Assembly: GCF_038397745.1 (NCBI RefSeq)
Contig: NZ_CP151636.1
Span: forward strand, 3,844,001-3,908,000
DNA: 64,000 nt
Direction: 5' to 3'
DNA from: Microbacterium sp. LWH11-1.2
GTDB taxonomy: Bacteria > Actinomycetota > Actinomycetes > Actinomycetales > Microbacteriaceae
The position numbers and the translations under genes were made by a program. Within the stretch, counting starts at the first letter, position 1, and every line of letters starts with the position of its first letter. This document shows, piece by piece, positions 52,898 through 62,123 of the stretch. Under the pieces are notes generated by a model. The model saw only the letters and a list, made by a program, of their open reading frames with translations, was not told where the DNA came from and ran no database searches.

Positions 52898-55393
52898 TCA
52901 GGACCGGAGCGCGACGCCGAGCTCGGAAGCCGCCGCCGCCCGGGCATCGGCGACCGTGGAGGCCGTGATCGCCGCGAGGGCCGCGCGTCGGCACGCCGCC
53001 TCATCGACATCCGCGAGTGCGGCCGCGACCCTGCCGAGCGATCGGGAGGTCATCGACAGCGAGGTGACGCCGAGCCCGACCAGCACCGGCGCGAGCGCCG
53101 GATCCCCGCCCGCCTCACCGCAGACCCCCACCGGCTTCCCGACCGCACGGCCCGCGTCGCCCACCGCGCCGATCAGACGCAGGACGGCGGGCTGCCACGG
53201 ATCGTTCAGATCGCCGAGCTCGCTGAGCAGACGATCCGCCGCCAGCGTGTACTGCGCCAGGTCGTTGGTGCCGAGGCTGACGAAGTCGACGACCTCGAAG
53301 AGCTCGGCGGCGAGCAGCGCGGCGGCCGGCGTCTCGATCATGATCCCGACGCGCGCGATCCCTGCCGACCGGCAGCGCTCCGCGAAGTCACGGGCCTCCT
53401 CGACCGTCGACACCATCGGGGCCATCACCTCGACCAACGCCGACTCCGCATCGGCCGCGAGCGCGAGCGCCCGCAGCTGCTCGTCGAGGAGCTCCGGGGA
53501 ACGACGGGCGATGCGGAGACCACGCACGCCCAGCGCCGGGTTCTCCTCGTGGTCGGCGTTCGCGAAGGGCAGCGGCTTGTCGCTGCCCGCGTCGAGCGTG
53601 CGCACCACGACCTTGCGTCCGGGGAACGCGGCCAGCACCCCGCGGTAGGCGGCGACCTGCTCCTCGATGCTCGGGGCATCCGCCCGGTCCAGGAAGCAGA
53701 ACTCGGTGCGGAAGAGCCCGACGCCCTCCGCTCGGGCGGACGCGGCGGAGGCGGCATCCGCCCCTCCCCCGACATTCGCCAGCAGCGGGACGGGGTGTCC
53801 GTCGGCGAGCGCACCGGCGCCGTCGAAGGCGACGACGACGGCCGCCGCCCGTGCCTCGGCGATGCGCTCCTCGGGAGGATCCACCTCGACCGTGCCGTGG
53901 TCGCCGTCGACGAGCAGCAGAGCGCCCGCGACCACGCCCGTCGCACCGGCGACGCCGACGACCGCCGGCAGGCCGAGGGACCGCGCGATGATGGCGGTGT
54001 GCGAGGTCGGCCCGCCCTGCTCGGTGACCAGTCCGACGCACTGCCCGCCCTCGAGCGACGCGGTGTCGGCCGGGGCGAGATCCGTGGCGACCAGCACGAA
54101 CGGCTCGTCGCGCTCCGGCACACCGGGCAGGTCGACCTCGAGGACCTCGGCGATGATCCGATCCCGCACGTCGCGGATGTCCGCGACTCGCTCCGCCATC
54201 CGGCCGCCGAGGGCGCGGAGGCCCTTCTCGTGGACCGCTGCGGCCTCCCACACCGCGCGCGCGGCGCTGCGCCCCTTCGTCTGCACGAGAGCGGTCGCAT
54301 CCGCGACGAGCTCCGGGTCTGAGGCGAGGAGCCGCGAGGCGTCGAGGATCGCCCTGGCCTCCCCCGTGGCCTGCGCCGTGCGGGAACGCAGCTGATCGGC
54401 GACCGCCACCGCCGCCCACTCGATCGCGGAGACCTCGTCAGCGCGGTCCTCCGGGGCGATCACCGTTGCCGGATCGGGCTCAGGAAGCGGAGGGGCGAGA
54501 TGCACCACGGGCGCCGCGACGCGCCCCGCGCTCACCCCGCGTCCGCGGAGAACGGCACCGGAGGCGATCTCGGCCGGAGCCGCGATCTTCGTCGCGGGCG
54601 CGGCAGAGCTCTGCGGCGCGGCGGTGGGACGCCCAGCCGACGCGTCCTCGGTCCCCTCGCCGAATCCGTCGTCGAAGAGCGCGGCCACGCGGGTCAGCGC
54701 CGCCTCAGCGTCTGCTCCCCGGGCTGTCAGCTCCACCTCGTCTCCCTGGCGGGCTCCGAGGATCAGCAGTCGGGAGAGGCTCGCGGCAGACGCATCCGGT
54801 CCCTCCGGAAGGCGACGCAGCCGCACGTCCGAACCCGCGGCGGCTCGGGCGATCAGCGCCGCCGGGCGCGCGTGGATGCCGAGGGGGTTGCGTACCCGCA
54901 CCCGACGGACGTGCGCGTCGCCCGCGTCCGCGGTCGTTCCGGTCGAGGCGGTCTCCACAGCATCGGACTCCCCGGGGCTCCCGAGCTGCCCGGTCTTCGC
55001 GCCGAGGGCCGCACCGGCCTCCGCCGCCACATCGTCGAGCGAACCGCCCGCGGCCGCCGAGACCACCGCTGCCAAGAGCCCCTCCACGAAGGGAGCGGGG
55101 GCGAGGCGCACCGGCACGTCGCTCCCGCGCAGCTCGAGGGCGAGCTCCGCGCTCAGCACGGCGGATCCGAGATCCATGAGCACCAGCACCCCGTCGCAGT
55201 CGGCGGCCAGCTCATCGATCGCGCCCGCGACGGCGACGGCATCCGTTCCGAGGATCGGCGCCCCTTCGCCGTCGGTTCCTGCACCGGCGGCGACCTTCAC
55301 CCGCACATCCCCGCCCTGCACCATCTGCAGGGCAAGCTCCAGCGCCGCCTCCCCGAGTCGTGCACTGTGGGAGACGGCCACGATCCCGATCAT
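52898..55393 (-). CDS. dhaM: DhaM-HPr-Enzyme I fusion (multiphosphoryl transfer protein)
   Basis: An 831-residue phosphotransfer protein. Residues 1-130: EIIA-type DhaM with phospho-His in IVAVSHSARLG and LMDLGSAVLSAELALE. About 158-245: HPr, His in NPLGIHARPAALI, with a regulatory-type Ser in ASAASLSRLLILGA. About 281-831: Enzyme I, His in EQGGPTSHTAIIARSLG, PEP site segments GLFRTEFCFLDR, MIETPAAALLAAELF, SLGTNDLAQYT and the Cys in VCGEAGG. In E. coli DhaM the Enzyme I part is cut short; here it seems complete, so this single protein could take phosphate from PEP to the DhaL-bound nucleotide. Confidence 0.93.
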   Translation of the reverse strand: MIGIVAVSHSARLGEAALELALQMVQGGDVRVKVAAGAGTDGEGAPILGTDAVAVAGAIDELAADCDGVLVLMDLGSAVLSAELALELRGSDVPVRLAPAPFVEGLLAAVVSAAAGGSLDDVAAEAGAALGAKTGQLGSPGESDAVETASTGTTADAGDAHVRRVRVRNPLGIHARPAALIARAAAGSDVRLRRLPEGPDASAASLSRLLILGARQGDEVELTARGADAEAALTRVAALFDDGFGEGTEDASAGRPTAAPQSSAAPATKIAAPAEIASGAVLRGRGVSAGRVAAPVVHLAPPLPEPDPATVIAPEDRADEVSAIEWAAVAVADQLRSRTAQATGEARAILDASRLLASDPELVADATALVQTKGRSAARAVWEAAAVHEKGLRALGGRMAERVADIRDVRDRIIAEVLEVDLPGVPERDEPFVLVATDLAPADTASLEGGQCVGLVTEQGGPTSHTAIIARSLGLPAVVGVAGATGVVAGALLLVDGDHGTVEVDPPEERIAEARAAAVVVAFDGAGALADGHPVPLLANVGGGADAASAASARAEGVGLFRTEFCFLDRADAPSIEEQVAAYRGVLAAFPGRKVVVRTLDAGSDKPLPFANADHEENPALGVRGLRIARRSPELLDEQLRALALAADAESALVEVMAPMVSTVEEARDFAERCRSAGIARVGIMIETPAAALLAAELFEVVDFVSLGTNDLAQYTLAADRLLSELGDLNDPWQPAVLRLIGAVGDAGRAVGKPVGVCGEAGGDPALAPVLVGLGVTSLSMTSRSLGRVAAALADVDEAACRRAALAAITASTVADARAAAASELGVALRS

Positions 55394-56033
55394 CAGGAGC
55401 TGCCGGAGATCGCCGCGGAGAGCGTGTCGAACAGGATGGCCGTCGAGGCGGCACCCGGGTCGAGGTGTCCGGCGCTGCGTTCGCCCAGATAGCTCGCCCG
55501 GCCCTTGCGGGCCACGAGCGGTTCGGTCGCGTCTCGTCCTGCGGCCGCGGCATCGGCGGCCCGCCGCGCCGACGACGACAGATCGGCGCCTTCGGCGATC
55601 GCCGCATCGAGCGCGTCGACCGCGGGTGCCATGGCGTCGAACATCGTCTTGTCGCCGGCCTCGGCCTTGCCGCGGGCGACGATGCCCTCGAGTCCCGCGC
55701 GCAACGCGGATGCGAGGCCGGCGGCGTCGAGCTCGTCGACCGCGCCGGCCGTCATCCCCATGCGCAGGAAGAAGGTGCCGTAGAGCGGCCCGCTGGCGCC
55801 GCCGACCGAGCTCACGAGCGTCATGCCGACGCTCTTCAGCAGTTCGTCCGCCGTCGCGGGGGCTCCCGCGGCGAGCTTCTCCCCCACCGCGCTCATGCCG
55901 CGCGCCATGTTCGCGCCGTGGTCGGCGTCGCCGATCGCCGAGTCCAGCTCCGTGAGCCACTCGCGCTTCTCGGTCACCGCGTCGCGGAAGCGCGAGATCC
56001 AGTCGACCAGGGTGTCGGTTCCGATGGTCGCCA

Positions 56034-56034
<1 letters not shown>
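55393..56034 (-). CDS. dhaL: Dihydroxyacetone kinase ADP-binding subunit
   Basis: A 213-residue helical-barrel subunit that holds ADP/ATP and phosphorylates dihydroxyacetone on DhaK. The Mg-nucleotide site is LDSAIGDADHGANMARG (three Asp); SSVGGASGPLYGTFFLRMG and GRASYLGERSAGHLDPGAAST are the other nucleotide-contact loops. The start MATIGTD shares one base with the DhaK stop (TGATG), and the end shares one base with the dhaM start. Nothing unusual in length or motifs. Confidence 0.95.
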
Positions 56035-57026
<992 letters not shown>

Positions 57027-57045
57027 TGCGATCTCCTTTGATCTC

Positions 57046-57055
57046 TTTCGCGAAA
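57046..57055. promoter_or_regulatory. Palindrome TTTCGCGAAA in the dhaK/IclR divergent region
   Basis: A perfect ten-base palindrome 20 bases upstream of the dhaK start codon, in an A/T-rich patch. IclR proteins often bind short palindromes of this kind. It could repress dhaKLM; no second copy is seen closer to the IclR gene. Confidence 0.45.
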
Positions 57056-57172
57056 ATCGGAAAGCAATTCGTTAATGTCGAATATGCTCGGACCCGGTCG
57101 GGTTGTCAAGATCAATCCGGAAGACCAGCACGACGAGCCGGTTCGACGTCGAACCGGAAGAAGGGATGCCCC

Positions 57173-57940
57173 GTGATCCAGGCGATCGACCGTGCGGCGA
57201 AGATCCTCGAGCTGCTCCAGGGCGCGCGCCATCTGGGCATCACCGACCTCGCCGCAGCCCTCAGCCTTCCGCCCTCCACCGTGCACGGCATCGTGAAATC
57301 GCTGCGCTCGCACGGCCTCGTCGCGAAGGAGCGCGGCGGACAGCGCTACATGCTGGGCCCCACCCTCCTGCGTCTCAGCAACGTCTACCTCGACACGCTC
57401 GACGTGCGCGCGCGGGCGATGCGCTGGACGCAGGAGCTCGCCCGCCGCACCAACCTCTCGGTACGGCTCGGCGCCCCGCACTTCACCGATGTGCTGGTCA
57501 TCCACCACAACCTCCGCCCCGATGACAGTCAGCAGATGCTGGAGACGGGGGTCGCGATCCCGGCTCACGCCTCGGCGATGGGCAAGGTGCTGCTGGCCTA
57601 TGACCTCGGGTTCCAGCGGAGCGTTTTCGAGCAGCCGCTGCGCAGCCTCACCGGCGACACGGTGACCGACATCGCACGGCTCACCCTGGAGCTCCCCGCG
57701 ATCGCCGAGCGCGGGAATGCGGCAGAGTTCGACGAGGCGGTGCTCGGCGAATCCTCGATCGCGGCCCCCATCGCGGATGCCTCGAACGACATCGTCGCAG
57801 CCGTGGCGGTGGTGATGCCGACCACGCAGACACCGCCCTCGGATGCCATCCTCGACGCGCTCCGCGAGACGGCCCGCAACATCTCGCGGGAGCTCGGAGC
57901 GACGTCCTGGCCGCCGCGCGTCGCCCCCGCGGAGGACTGA
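57173..57940 (+). CDS. IclR-family regulator, likely of dhaKLM
   Basis: A 255-residue IclR protein. The winged helix-turn-helix is IDRAAKILELLQGARHLGITDLAAALSLPPSTVHGIVKSLRSHGLV, and the C-terminal effector domain has GAPHFTDVLVIHH, PAHASAMGKVLLAY and a closing AAPIADASNDIVAAVAVVMP. The GTG at 57173 is chosen for AAGGG upstream and because the residues before it are not family-like. Divergent from dhaKLM across 146 bases. Glycerol, dihydroxyacetone or a phosphate of it may be the effector. Confidence 0.92.
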   Translation: MIQAIDRAAKILELLQGARHLGITDLAAALSLPPSTVHGIVKSLRSHGLVAKERGGQRYMLGPTLLRLSNVYLDTLDVRARAMRWTQELARRTNLSVRLGAPHFTDVLVIHHNLRPDDSQQMLETGVAIPAHASAMGKVLLAYDLGFQRSVFEQPLRSLTGDTVTDIARLTLELPAIAERGNAAEFDEAVLGESSIAAPIADASNDIVAAVAVVMPTTQTPPSDAILDALRETARNISRELGATSWPPRVAPAED

Positions 57941-57987
57941 CCGCGCGAGGCCGTCAGCCGCGCAGGGCCGACAGCCACGAAGGGTCG

Positions 57988-60120
57988 TCAGCCGCGCAGC
58001 GCGAGAGCGAGCGGAAGGACGTCGGTCGCGCCCGCCTGCCGCAGCGCACGAGCGGCGACCGTCATCGTCCACCGGCTGTCGACCAGGTCGTCGACGAGCA
58101 GCACAGGGCCGGCAGGCACCTCCAGGTGCTCGGCGCTGAACCGGTCCCAGAGACCGGCGAGGCGGAAGACGCTGTTCCCGCCGGGCTGCCCTGTTGGGCC
58201 GCCGCCGACCGGTTCGAGCGCCCCCAGGTACGGCAGGCGGCCGACCTCGGCGATGCCCCGGGCGAGCGAATCCACCAGCAGCGGACGCGAGCGCGACGGC
58301 AGGGCGACGACCGCCACCGGCCGCTCGGCCCAGCCCCACCCGGCGAGCACCCGGACGCACGCCTGGAGCAGCGCCGGCGTGACGGCTGCATCCGACGCGC
58401 CCGCCGCGAACAGGTCACGCAGCGTGTTCCCCCATCCCAGGTCGGTGAGACGCGCGAGCGCCCGCCCCTCCCCGGCCTGCTCGTCGGCGGCGATGCGGCC
58501 CTTGAGCGGCACCCCGAGCCGGTCGGCTCCCGTCGGCCAGGCCCGTCGGGGCTCGATCGGAACCCCGACCCGATCGAGCGACTCCGCGGCCTGCGTGCTC
58601 GCCGCCGTCCCGATCTCGCGCGGGAACCACCCGCCCGCGCAGTTGTCGCATCTCCCGCACGGCGCGGCCGTGTCGTCGTCGAGCGAGCGCTGCAGGAACT
58701 CCATCCGGCATCCGTCGGTCTGCTCGTACTCGATCATGTGCTGCTGCTCGGCGACGCGCTCGGCGGCGATCCGCTCGTAGCGCTCGGCATCGTAGGTCCA
58801 CGGCTCGCCGGTCGCGACCCAGCCGCCCTGCACGCGCCGCACTGCCCCGTCGACATCGAGCACCTTCAGCAGCAGCTCGAGCGGCGTCCGCCGGATGTCG
58901 ACCATCGCCTCGAGCGCCGGCGTCGAGATCGGCGTATCGCCGAGGGCGCCGATCACCCGCTCGGCGCGCTCCCTGTCAGGCATGGACGCGGTCGCGAAGT
59001 AGTGCCAGATGTCGCGGTCTTCCACCCCGGGCAGCAGCAGAACGTCGGCGCTCTCGCTCGCACGACCGGCACGACCCACCTGCTGGTAGTACGCCACGGG
59101 AGACGAGGGCGCGCCCAGGTGCAGCACGAAGCCCAGATCGGGCTTGTCGAAGCCCATGCCCAGAGCGCTGGTCGCGACGAGCGCCTTGACCTCGTTGCGC
59201 TTCAGCATCCCCTCCGACTCGGCGCGCTCCTCGGTGTCTGTCTGCCCGGTGTACGCCCGCACGTCGTGGCCGTGGTCGCGCAGCAGCCGGGCGGTGTCGA
59301 CGGCCGCGGCGACGGTCAGCGTGTAGATGATGCCGGAACCGGGCAGGTCATCGAGATGGCTCAGCAGCCAGGCCAGGCGGCTCGCCGAATCGCGCAGCCG
59401 CAGCACGCCCAGCCGCAGCGAGGTGCGCGCGAGGGGGCCCCGGATCGTGAGCACCGGCGCGGCGGCTGCGGCGGCCTCCCCCGTGCCCTCGCTCAGACTG
59501 CCGAGCTGCTCGGCCACATCGGCCACGACCCGGCTGTTCGCGGTCGCCGTCGTCGCGAGCACGGGCACGTCGGCCGGCATCTGGGCGATGAGGTCGCGCA
59601 GCCGGCGGTAGTCGGGACGGAAGTCGTGTCCCCAGTCGCTGATGCAGTGCGCCTCGTCGACGACCAGCATGCCGATGCGCCGGACCAGTGCCGGCAGCTG
59701 CTCCTCGCGGAACGCGGGGTTGTTCAGCCGCTCGGGCGAGACCAGCAGCACGTCGACCTCGTCGCGGTCGAGCTGCGCGAGCACGTCGGTCCACTCGTGC
59801 GCGTTCGTGGAGTTGATGGCGACCGCGCGCACCCCGGCGCGCTCGGCGGCGGCGATCTGGTCGCGCATGAGCGCCAGCAGGGGCGACACGAGCACGGTCG
59901 GCCCGGCGCCCTGCCGCCGCAGCAGAAGCGTCGCGACGAAGTAGACCGCCGACTTGCCCCAGCCGGTGCGCTGCACCACGAGCGCGCGGCGGCGCCCCTC
60001 GACCAGCGCCTCGATCGCCTCGTACTGTCCGTCGTGGAAGTCGGCGTCGGGGCGGCCGACGAGCTCGCGCAGTGCGGCGAGCGCGGCCTCGCGGGTGTCG
60101 ACGGGAGAGGGGGAGGTCAT
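57988..60120 (-). CDS. RecQ-type DNA helicase fused to phosphoribosyltransferase-like domain
   Basis: A 710-residue protein. Helicase motifs: VVQRTGWGKSAVYF (I), VVDEAHCISDWGHDFRPDYRRL (II and RecQ-specific), LATTATAN (III), ATSALGMGFDKPDL and QQVGRAGRASESADVLLL (V-VI). A zinc-binding Cys set follows (GCRMEFLQRS ... CGRCDNC, near residue 490). The C-terminal portion, RPVAVVALPSRSRPLLVDSLARGIAEVG and VLLVDDLVDSRWTMTVAARALRQAGA (about residue 676), matches a PRPP-binding loop of ComF-like phosphoribosyltransferases. Motif I has WGKS where GTGKS is usual. I chose the ATG at 60120; a GTG at 60138 is possible. Confidence 0.92.
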   Translation of the reverse strand: MTSPSPVDTREAALAALRELVGRPDADFHDGQYEAIEALVEGRRRALVVQRTGWGKSAVYFVATLLLRRQGAGPTVLVSPLLALMRDQIAAAERAGVRAVAINSTNAHEWTDVLAQLDRDEVDVLLVSPERLNNPAFREEQLPALVRRIGMLVVDEAHCISDWGHDFRPDYRRLRDLIAQMPADVPVLATTATANSRVVADVAEQLGSLSEGTGEAAAAAAPVLTIRGPLARTSLRLGVLRLRDSASRLAWLLSHLDDLPGSGIIYTLTVAAAVDTARLLRDHGHDVRAYTGQTDTEERAESEGMLKRNEVKALVATSALGMGFDKPDLGFVLHLGAPSSPVAYYQQVGRAGRASESADVLLLPGVEDRDIWHYFATASMPDRERAERVIGALGDTPISTPALEAMVDIRRTPLELLLKVLDVDGAVRRVQGGWVATGEPWTYDAERYERIAAERVAEQQHMIEYEQTDGCRMEFLQRSLDDDTAAPCGRCDNCAGGWFPREIGTAASTQAAESLDRVGVPIEPRRAWPTGADRLGVPLKGRIAADEQAGEGRALARLTDLGWGNTLRDLFAAGASDAAVTPALLQACVRVLAGWGWAERPVAVVALPSRSRPLLVDSLARGIAEVGRLPYLGALEPVGGGPTGQPGGNSVFRLAGLWDRFSAEHLEVPAGPVLLVDDLVDSRWTMTVAARALRQAGATDVLPLALALRG

Positions 60121-60240
60121 GCCCCCACTCTGCCTCACGCCACCGACACCTCGCGGCCGTCATCCACAGGCTCGACCGCGCCCGCGCCCGCGCCCGGGAT
60201 CCCGGCATCCGGCATCCGGGCCCGACTTGTCGGATGAAAA

Positions 60241-60302
60241 CACAGATGCAGGTTCACAACACCTCTCCGGACCTGCATCCGTACTCTCAACCTGCAGATG
60301 TG
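60241..60302. promoter_or_regulatory. Cluster of three CTGCA-core sites between recQ-like gene and unknown gene
   Basis: Three related 14-base elements: 60241-60254 (inverted, AACCTGCATCTGTG on the minus strand), 60270-60283 (GACCTGCATCCGTA) and 60289-60302 (AACCTGCAGATGTG). They stand in the only A/T-rich part of the 219-base divergent region, ahead of the leaderless promoter of the gene at 60340. They may bind one regulator. Confidence 0.45.
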
Positions 60303-60327
60303 TCGATCCCGGGCCGCAGATCGCGCC

Positions 60328-60333
60328 TAGCGT
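60328..60333 (+). promoter_or_regulatory. Leaderless -10 box for the unknown gene at 60340
   Basis: TAGCGT, then AGGAGC (six bases), then ATG. The AGGAG is one base from the start codon, too near for a ribosome site, so a leaderless mRNA is more likely. Confidence 0.55.
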
Positions 60334-60339
60334 AGGAGC

Positions 60340-60759
60340 ATGATCACCCGCGAACTCGCCGTCGCCCTGCGGGATGCCGGCATCGGCTGGCACCCGGCCG
60401 AAGGCGACCGCTTCCAGCTCGACCTGCCGGACGAGGTGGAGCTCGAGGCGGAGGCCGACGTCTTCACGGTCAGCGAGATGACGATCGAGGCGCGCCAGAC
60501 GCCGAGCGGCACCGATCTCGCGTTCAACGGCACGACGGAATGGGCGCTCGACGCCGTGACTCTCGCGGACGCGGTCTGGCTGCCGCGCGAGGACCAGCTG
60601 CGCGACCTGCTCCGCGGCACTTTCCGCTCGCTCGTGCGTCTCGACGACACCTTCCGCGTGGACATCGAGCTCGCCGGGAACGGCCTCTCGTTCGAGCATC
60701 CGGACCCGGCCGAGGCGTACGGTCGGGCCCTCCTGGAACTGATCTCGCGCTCGCACTGA
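60340..60759 (+). CDS. Small uncharacterised acidic protein
   Basis: A 139-residue protein that I do not recognise. It is acidic, without signal peptide or membrane segments. It reads ITRELAVALRDAGIGWHPAEGDRFQLDLP, an alternating region rich in Glu/Val, LADAVWLPREDQLRDLLRGTF near the middle and HPDPAEAYGRALLELI at the end, which looks like an alpha/beta fold with a closing helix. Similar small proteins occur singly in Microbacteriaceae genomes. It is preceded by three CTGCA-core sites and ends 81 bases before paaA, so it might be co-regulated with the paa genes, though a separate promoter for paaA is likely. Confidence 0.7.
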   Translation: MITRELAVALRDAGIGWHPAEGDRFQLDLPDEVELEAEADVFTVSEMTIEARQTPSGTDLAFNGTTEWALDAVTLADAVWLPREDQLRDLLRGTFRSLVRLDDTFRVDIELAGNGLSFEHPDPAEAYGRALLELISRSH

Positions 60760-60798
60760 CACCCGCCTTGAAGAGGGGCGGCCTTCTGTGTCAGAATA

Positions 60799-60816
60799 AC
60801 CTAACGATCGGTCAGT
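60799..60816. promoter_or_regulatory. Candidate TetR-type operator upstream of paaA
   Basis: ACCTAACGATCGGTCAGT, an imperfect palindrome centred on CGATCG, lies 24 bases before the paaA start. The half-site CTAACGATCG / CGGTCAGT resembles operators of PaaR-like TetR proteins. Regulator candidates in the window are the TetR genes at 41352 and 17948; the second binds a different type of site by its own operators, which leaves the first. Confidence 0.5.
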
Positions 60817-60840
60817 AAAGATGCTGAATGAGGAGCGACG

Positions 60841-61818
60841 ATGACCAGCCCCGCAGACCTCTCCCTCGTCACGAGCGAGATCTCGGACGAGGAGCGCGTG
60901 TTCGACGAGCTCATCGCGAACGAGCAGCGCATCGAACCCCGCGACTGGATGCCCGACGCGTACCGCAAGACGCTCATCCGGCAGATCTCCCAGCACGCGC
61001 ACTCCGAGATCATCGGGATGCAGCCGGAGGGCAACTGGATCACTCGGGCGCCAAGCCTCAAGCGCAAGGCGATCCTGATGGCCAAGGTGCAGGACGAAGC
61101 CGGCCACGGTCTCTACCTCTACTCGGCCGCGCAGACCCTCGGCATCACGCGCGACGAGATGATGGACCAGCTCATCAGCGGCAAGGCCAAGTACTCGTCG
61201 ATCTTCAACTACCCCACCCCGACCTGGGCCGACATGGGCGCGATCGGCTGGCTCGTCGACGGCGCGGCGATCGTCAACCAGGTGCCGCTGTGCCGTGCGT
61301 CGTACGGACCCTACGGCCGCGCCATGGTGCGCGTCTGCAAGGAGGAGTCGTTCCATCAGCGCCAGGGATTCGAGATCCTGCTCAGCCTGATGCAGGGCTC
61401 TGAGGAGCAGCGGCAGATGGCGCAGGATGCCGTGAACCGCTGGTACTGGCCGAGCCTGGCGATGTTCGGGCCGCCCGACGAGCAGTCTCCGAACTCCGCT
61501 CAGTCGATGAAGTGGAAGATCAAGCGCTTCTCCAACGACGATCTGCGTCAGCGCTTCGTCGGGATGCTGGTGCCGCAGGCCGAGATCCTCGGCGTCACGC
61601 TGCCCGACCCCGACCTGCGCTTCGACGAGGAGAGCGGCCAGTACGTGATCGGCGAGATCGACTGGGACGAGTTCTTCGAGGTGCTGCGCGGCAACGGCCC
61701 GTGCAACGCCGAGCGTCTCGAGCGCCGGCGGACCGCCCACGAAGAGGGCGCCTGGGTGCGCGAGGCCGCGGCGGAGTACGCCCGCAAGCAGGCCGTCAAG
61801 ACGAAGGCCGTGGCCTGA
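60841..61818 (+). CDS. paaA: Phenylacetyl-CoA epoxidase catalytic subunit
   Basis: A 325-residue diiron monooxygenase subunit that forms the 1,2-epoxide of phenylacetyl-CoA. Iron ligands are in the two E-x-x-H motifs: [14 protein letters not shown] and [14 protein letters not shown]; the remaining Glu ligands are in the early helix [26 protein letters not shown] region and mid-helix. [22 protein letters not shown] and [19 protein letters not shown] are conserved in PaaA. The ATG follows GAGGAG. First gene of the paaABCDE operon, all genes overlapping. Confidence 0.96.
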   Translation: MTSPADLSLVTSEISDEERVFDELIANEQRIEPRDWMPDAYRKTLIRQISQHAHSEIIGMQPEGNWITRAPSLKRKAILMAKVQDEAGHGLYLYSAAQTLGITRDEMMDQLISGKAKYSSIFNYPTPTWADMGAIGWLVDGAAIVNQVPLCRASYGPYGRAMVRVCKEESFHQRQGFEILLSLMQGSEEQRQMAQDAVNRWYWPSLAMFGPPDEQSPNSAQSMKWKIKRFSNDDLRQRFVGMLVPQAEILGVTLPDPDLRFDEESGQYVIGEIDWDEFFEVLRGNGPCNAERLERRRTAHEEGAWVREAAAEYARKQAVKTKAVA

Positions 61819-62123
61819 TGGCGACCCCCGGCGCTGACGAGCGCGAGCCCTGGCCCCTGTGGGAGGTCTTCGTCCGCGCGAATCGTGGCCTGAGCCACGT
61901 GCACGTCGGGTCACTCCACGCTCCGGACGCCGAGATGGCGATCCGCAACGCCCGCGACCTCTACACGCGTCGCGGCGAGGGCGTGTCGATCTGGGCCGTT
62001 CCGGCCGATGCGATCACCACCAGCGACCCGGATGCGAAGGGCGCGTACTTCGAGAGCCCCGCGGGCAAGAACTACCGGCACGCCGTGTACTACACGGCAT
62101 CCGAGGGGGTGCCGCACCTGTGA
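61818..62123 (+). CDS. paaB: Phenylacetyl-CoA epoxidase subunit PaaB
   Basis: A 101-residue small subunit of the epoxidase, needed for complex assembly. It shows the PaaB block PLWEVFVRANRGLSHVHVGSLHAPDAEMAIRNARDLYTRRGEGVSIWAVPADAIT and the C-terminal NYRHAVYYTASEG. Start in TGATG with the paaA stop. Length and motifs are normal for the family, so the complex should be intact. Confidence 0.96.
   Translation: MATPGADEREPWPLWEVFVRANRGLSHVHVGSLHAPDAEMAIRNARDLYTRRGEGVSIWAVPADAITTSDPDAKGAYFESPAGKNYRHAVYYTASEGVPHL

Noticed and set aside
52898..55960. N-terminal extension of the DhaM-HPr-EI frame to 55960
   Set aside because: The frame stays open upstream, but that part lies over dhaL, is Arg-rich, and MIGIVAVSHS at 55393 is the normal DhaM start.
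57952..57999. Tandem duplication at the end of the RecQ-like gene
   Set aside because: CGTCAGCCGCGCAG occurs twice 34 bases apart between the IclR and RecQ-like stops. It may be a small duplication, but it affects no gene and the region is low-complexity.
60763..60781. Terminator after the gene at 60340
   Set aside because: CCGCC/GGCGG gives only a five-base stem with a nine-base loop and no T-run; too weak to call.
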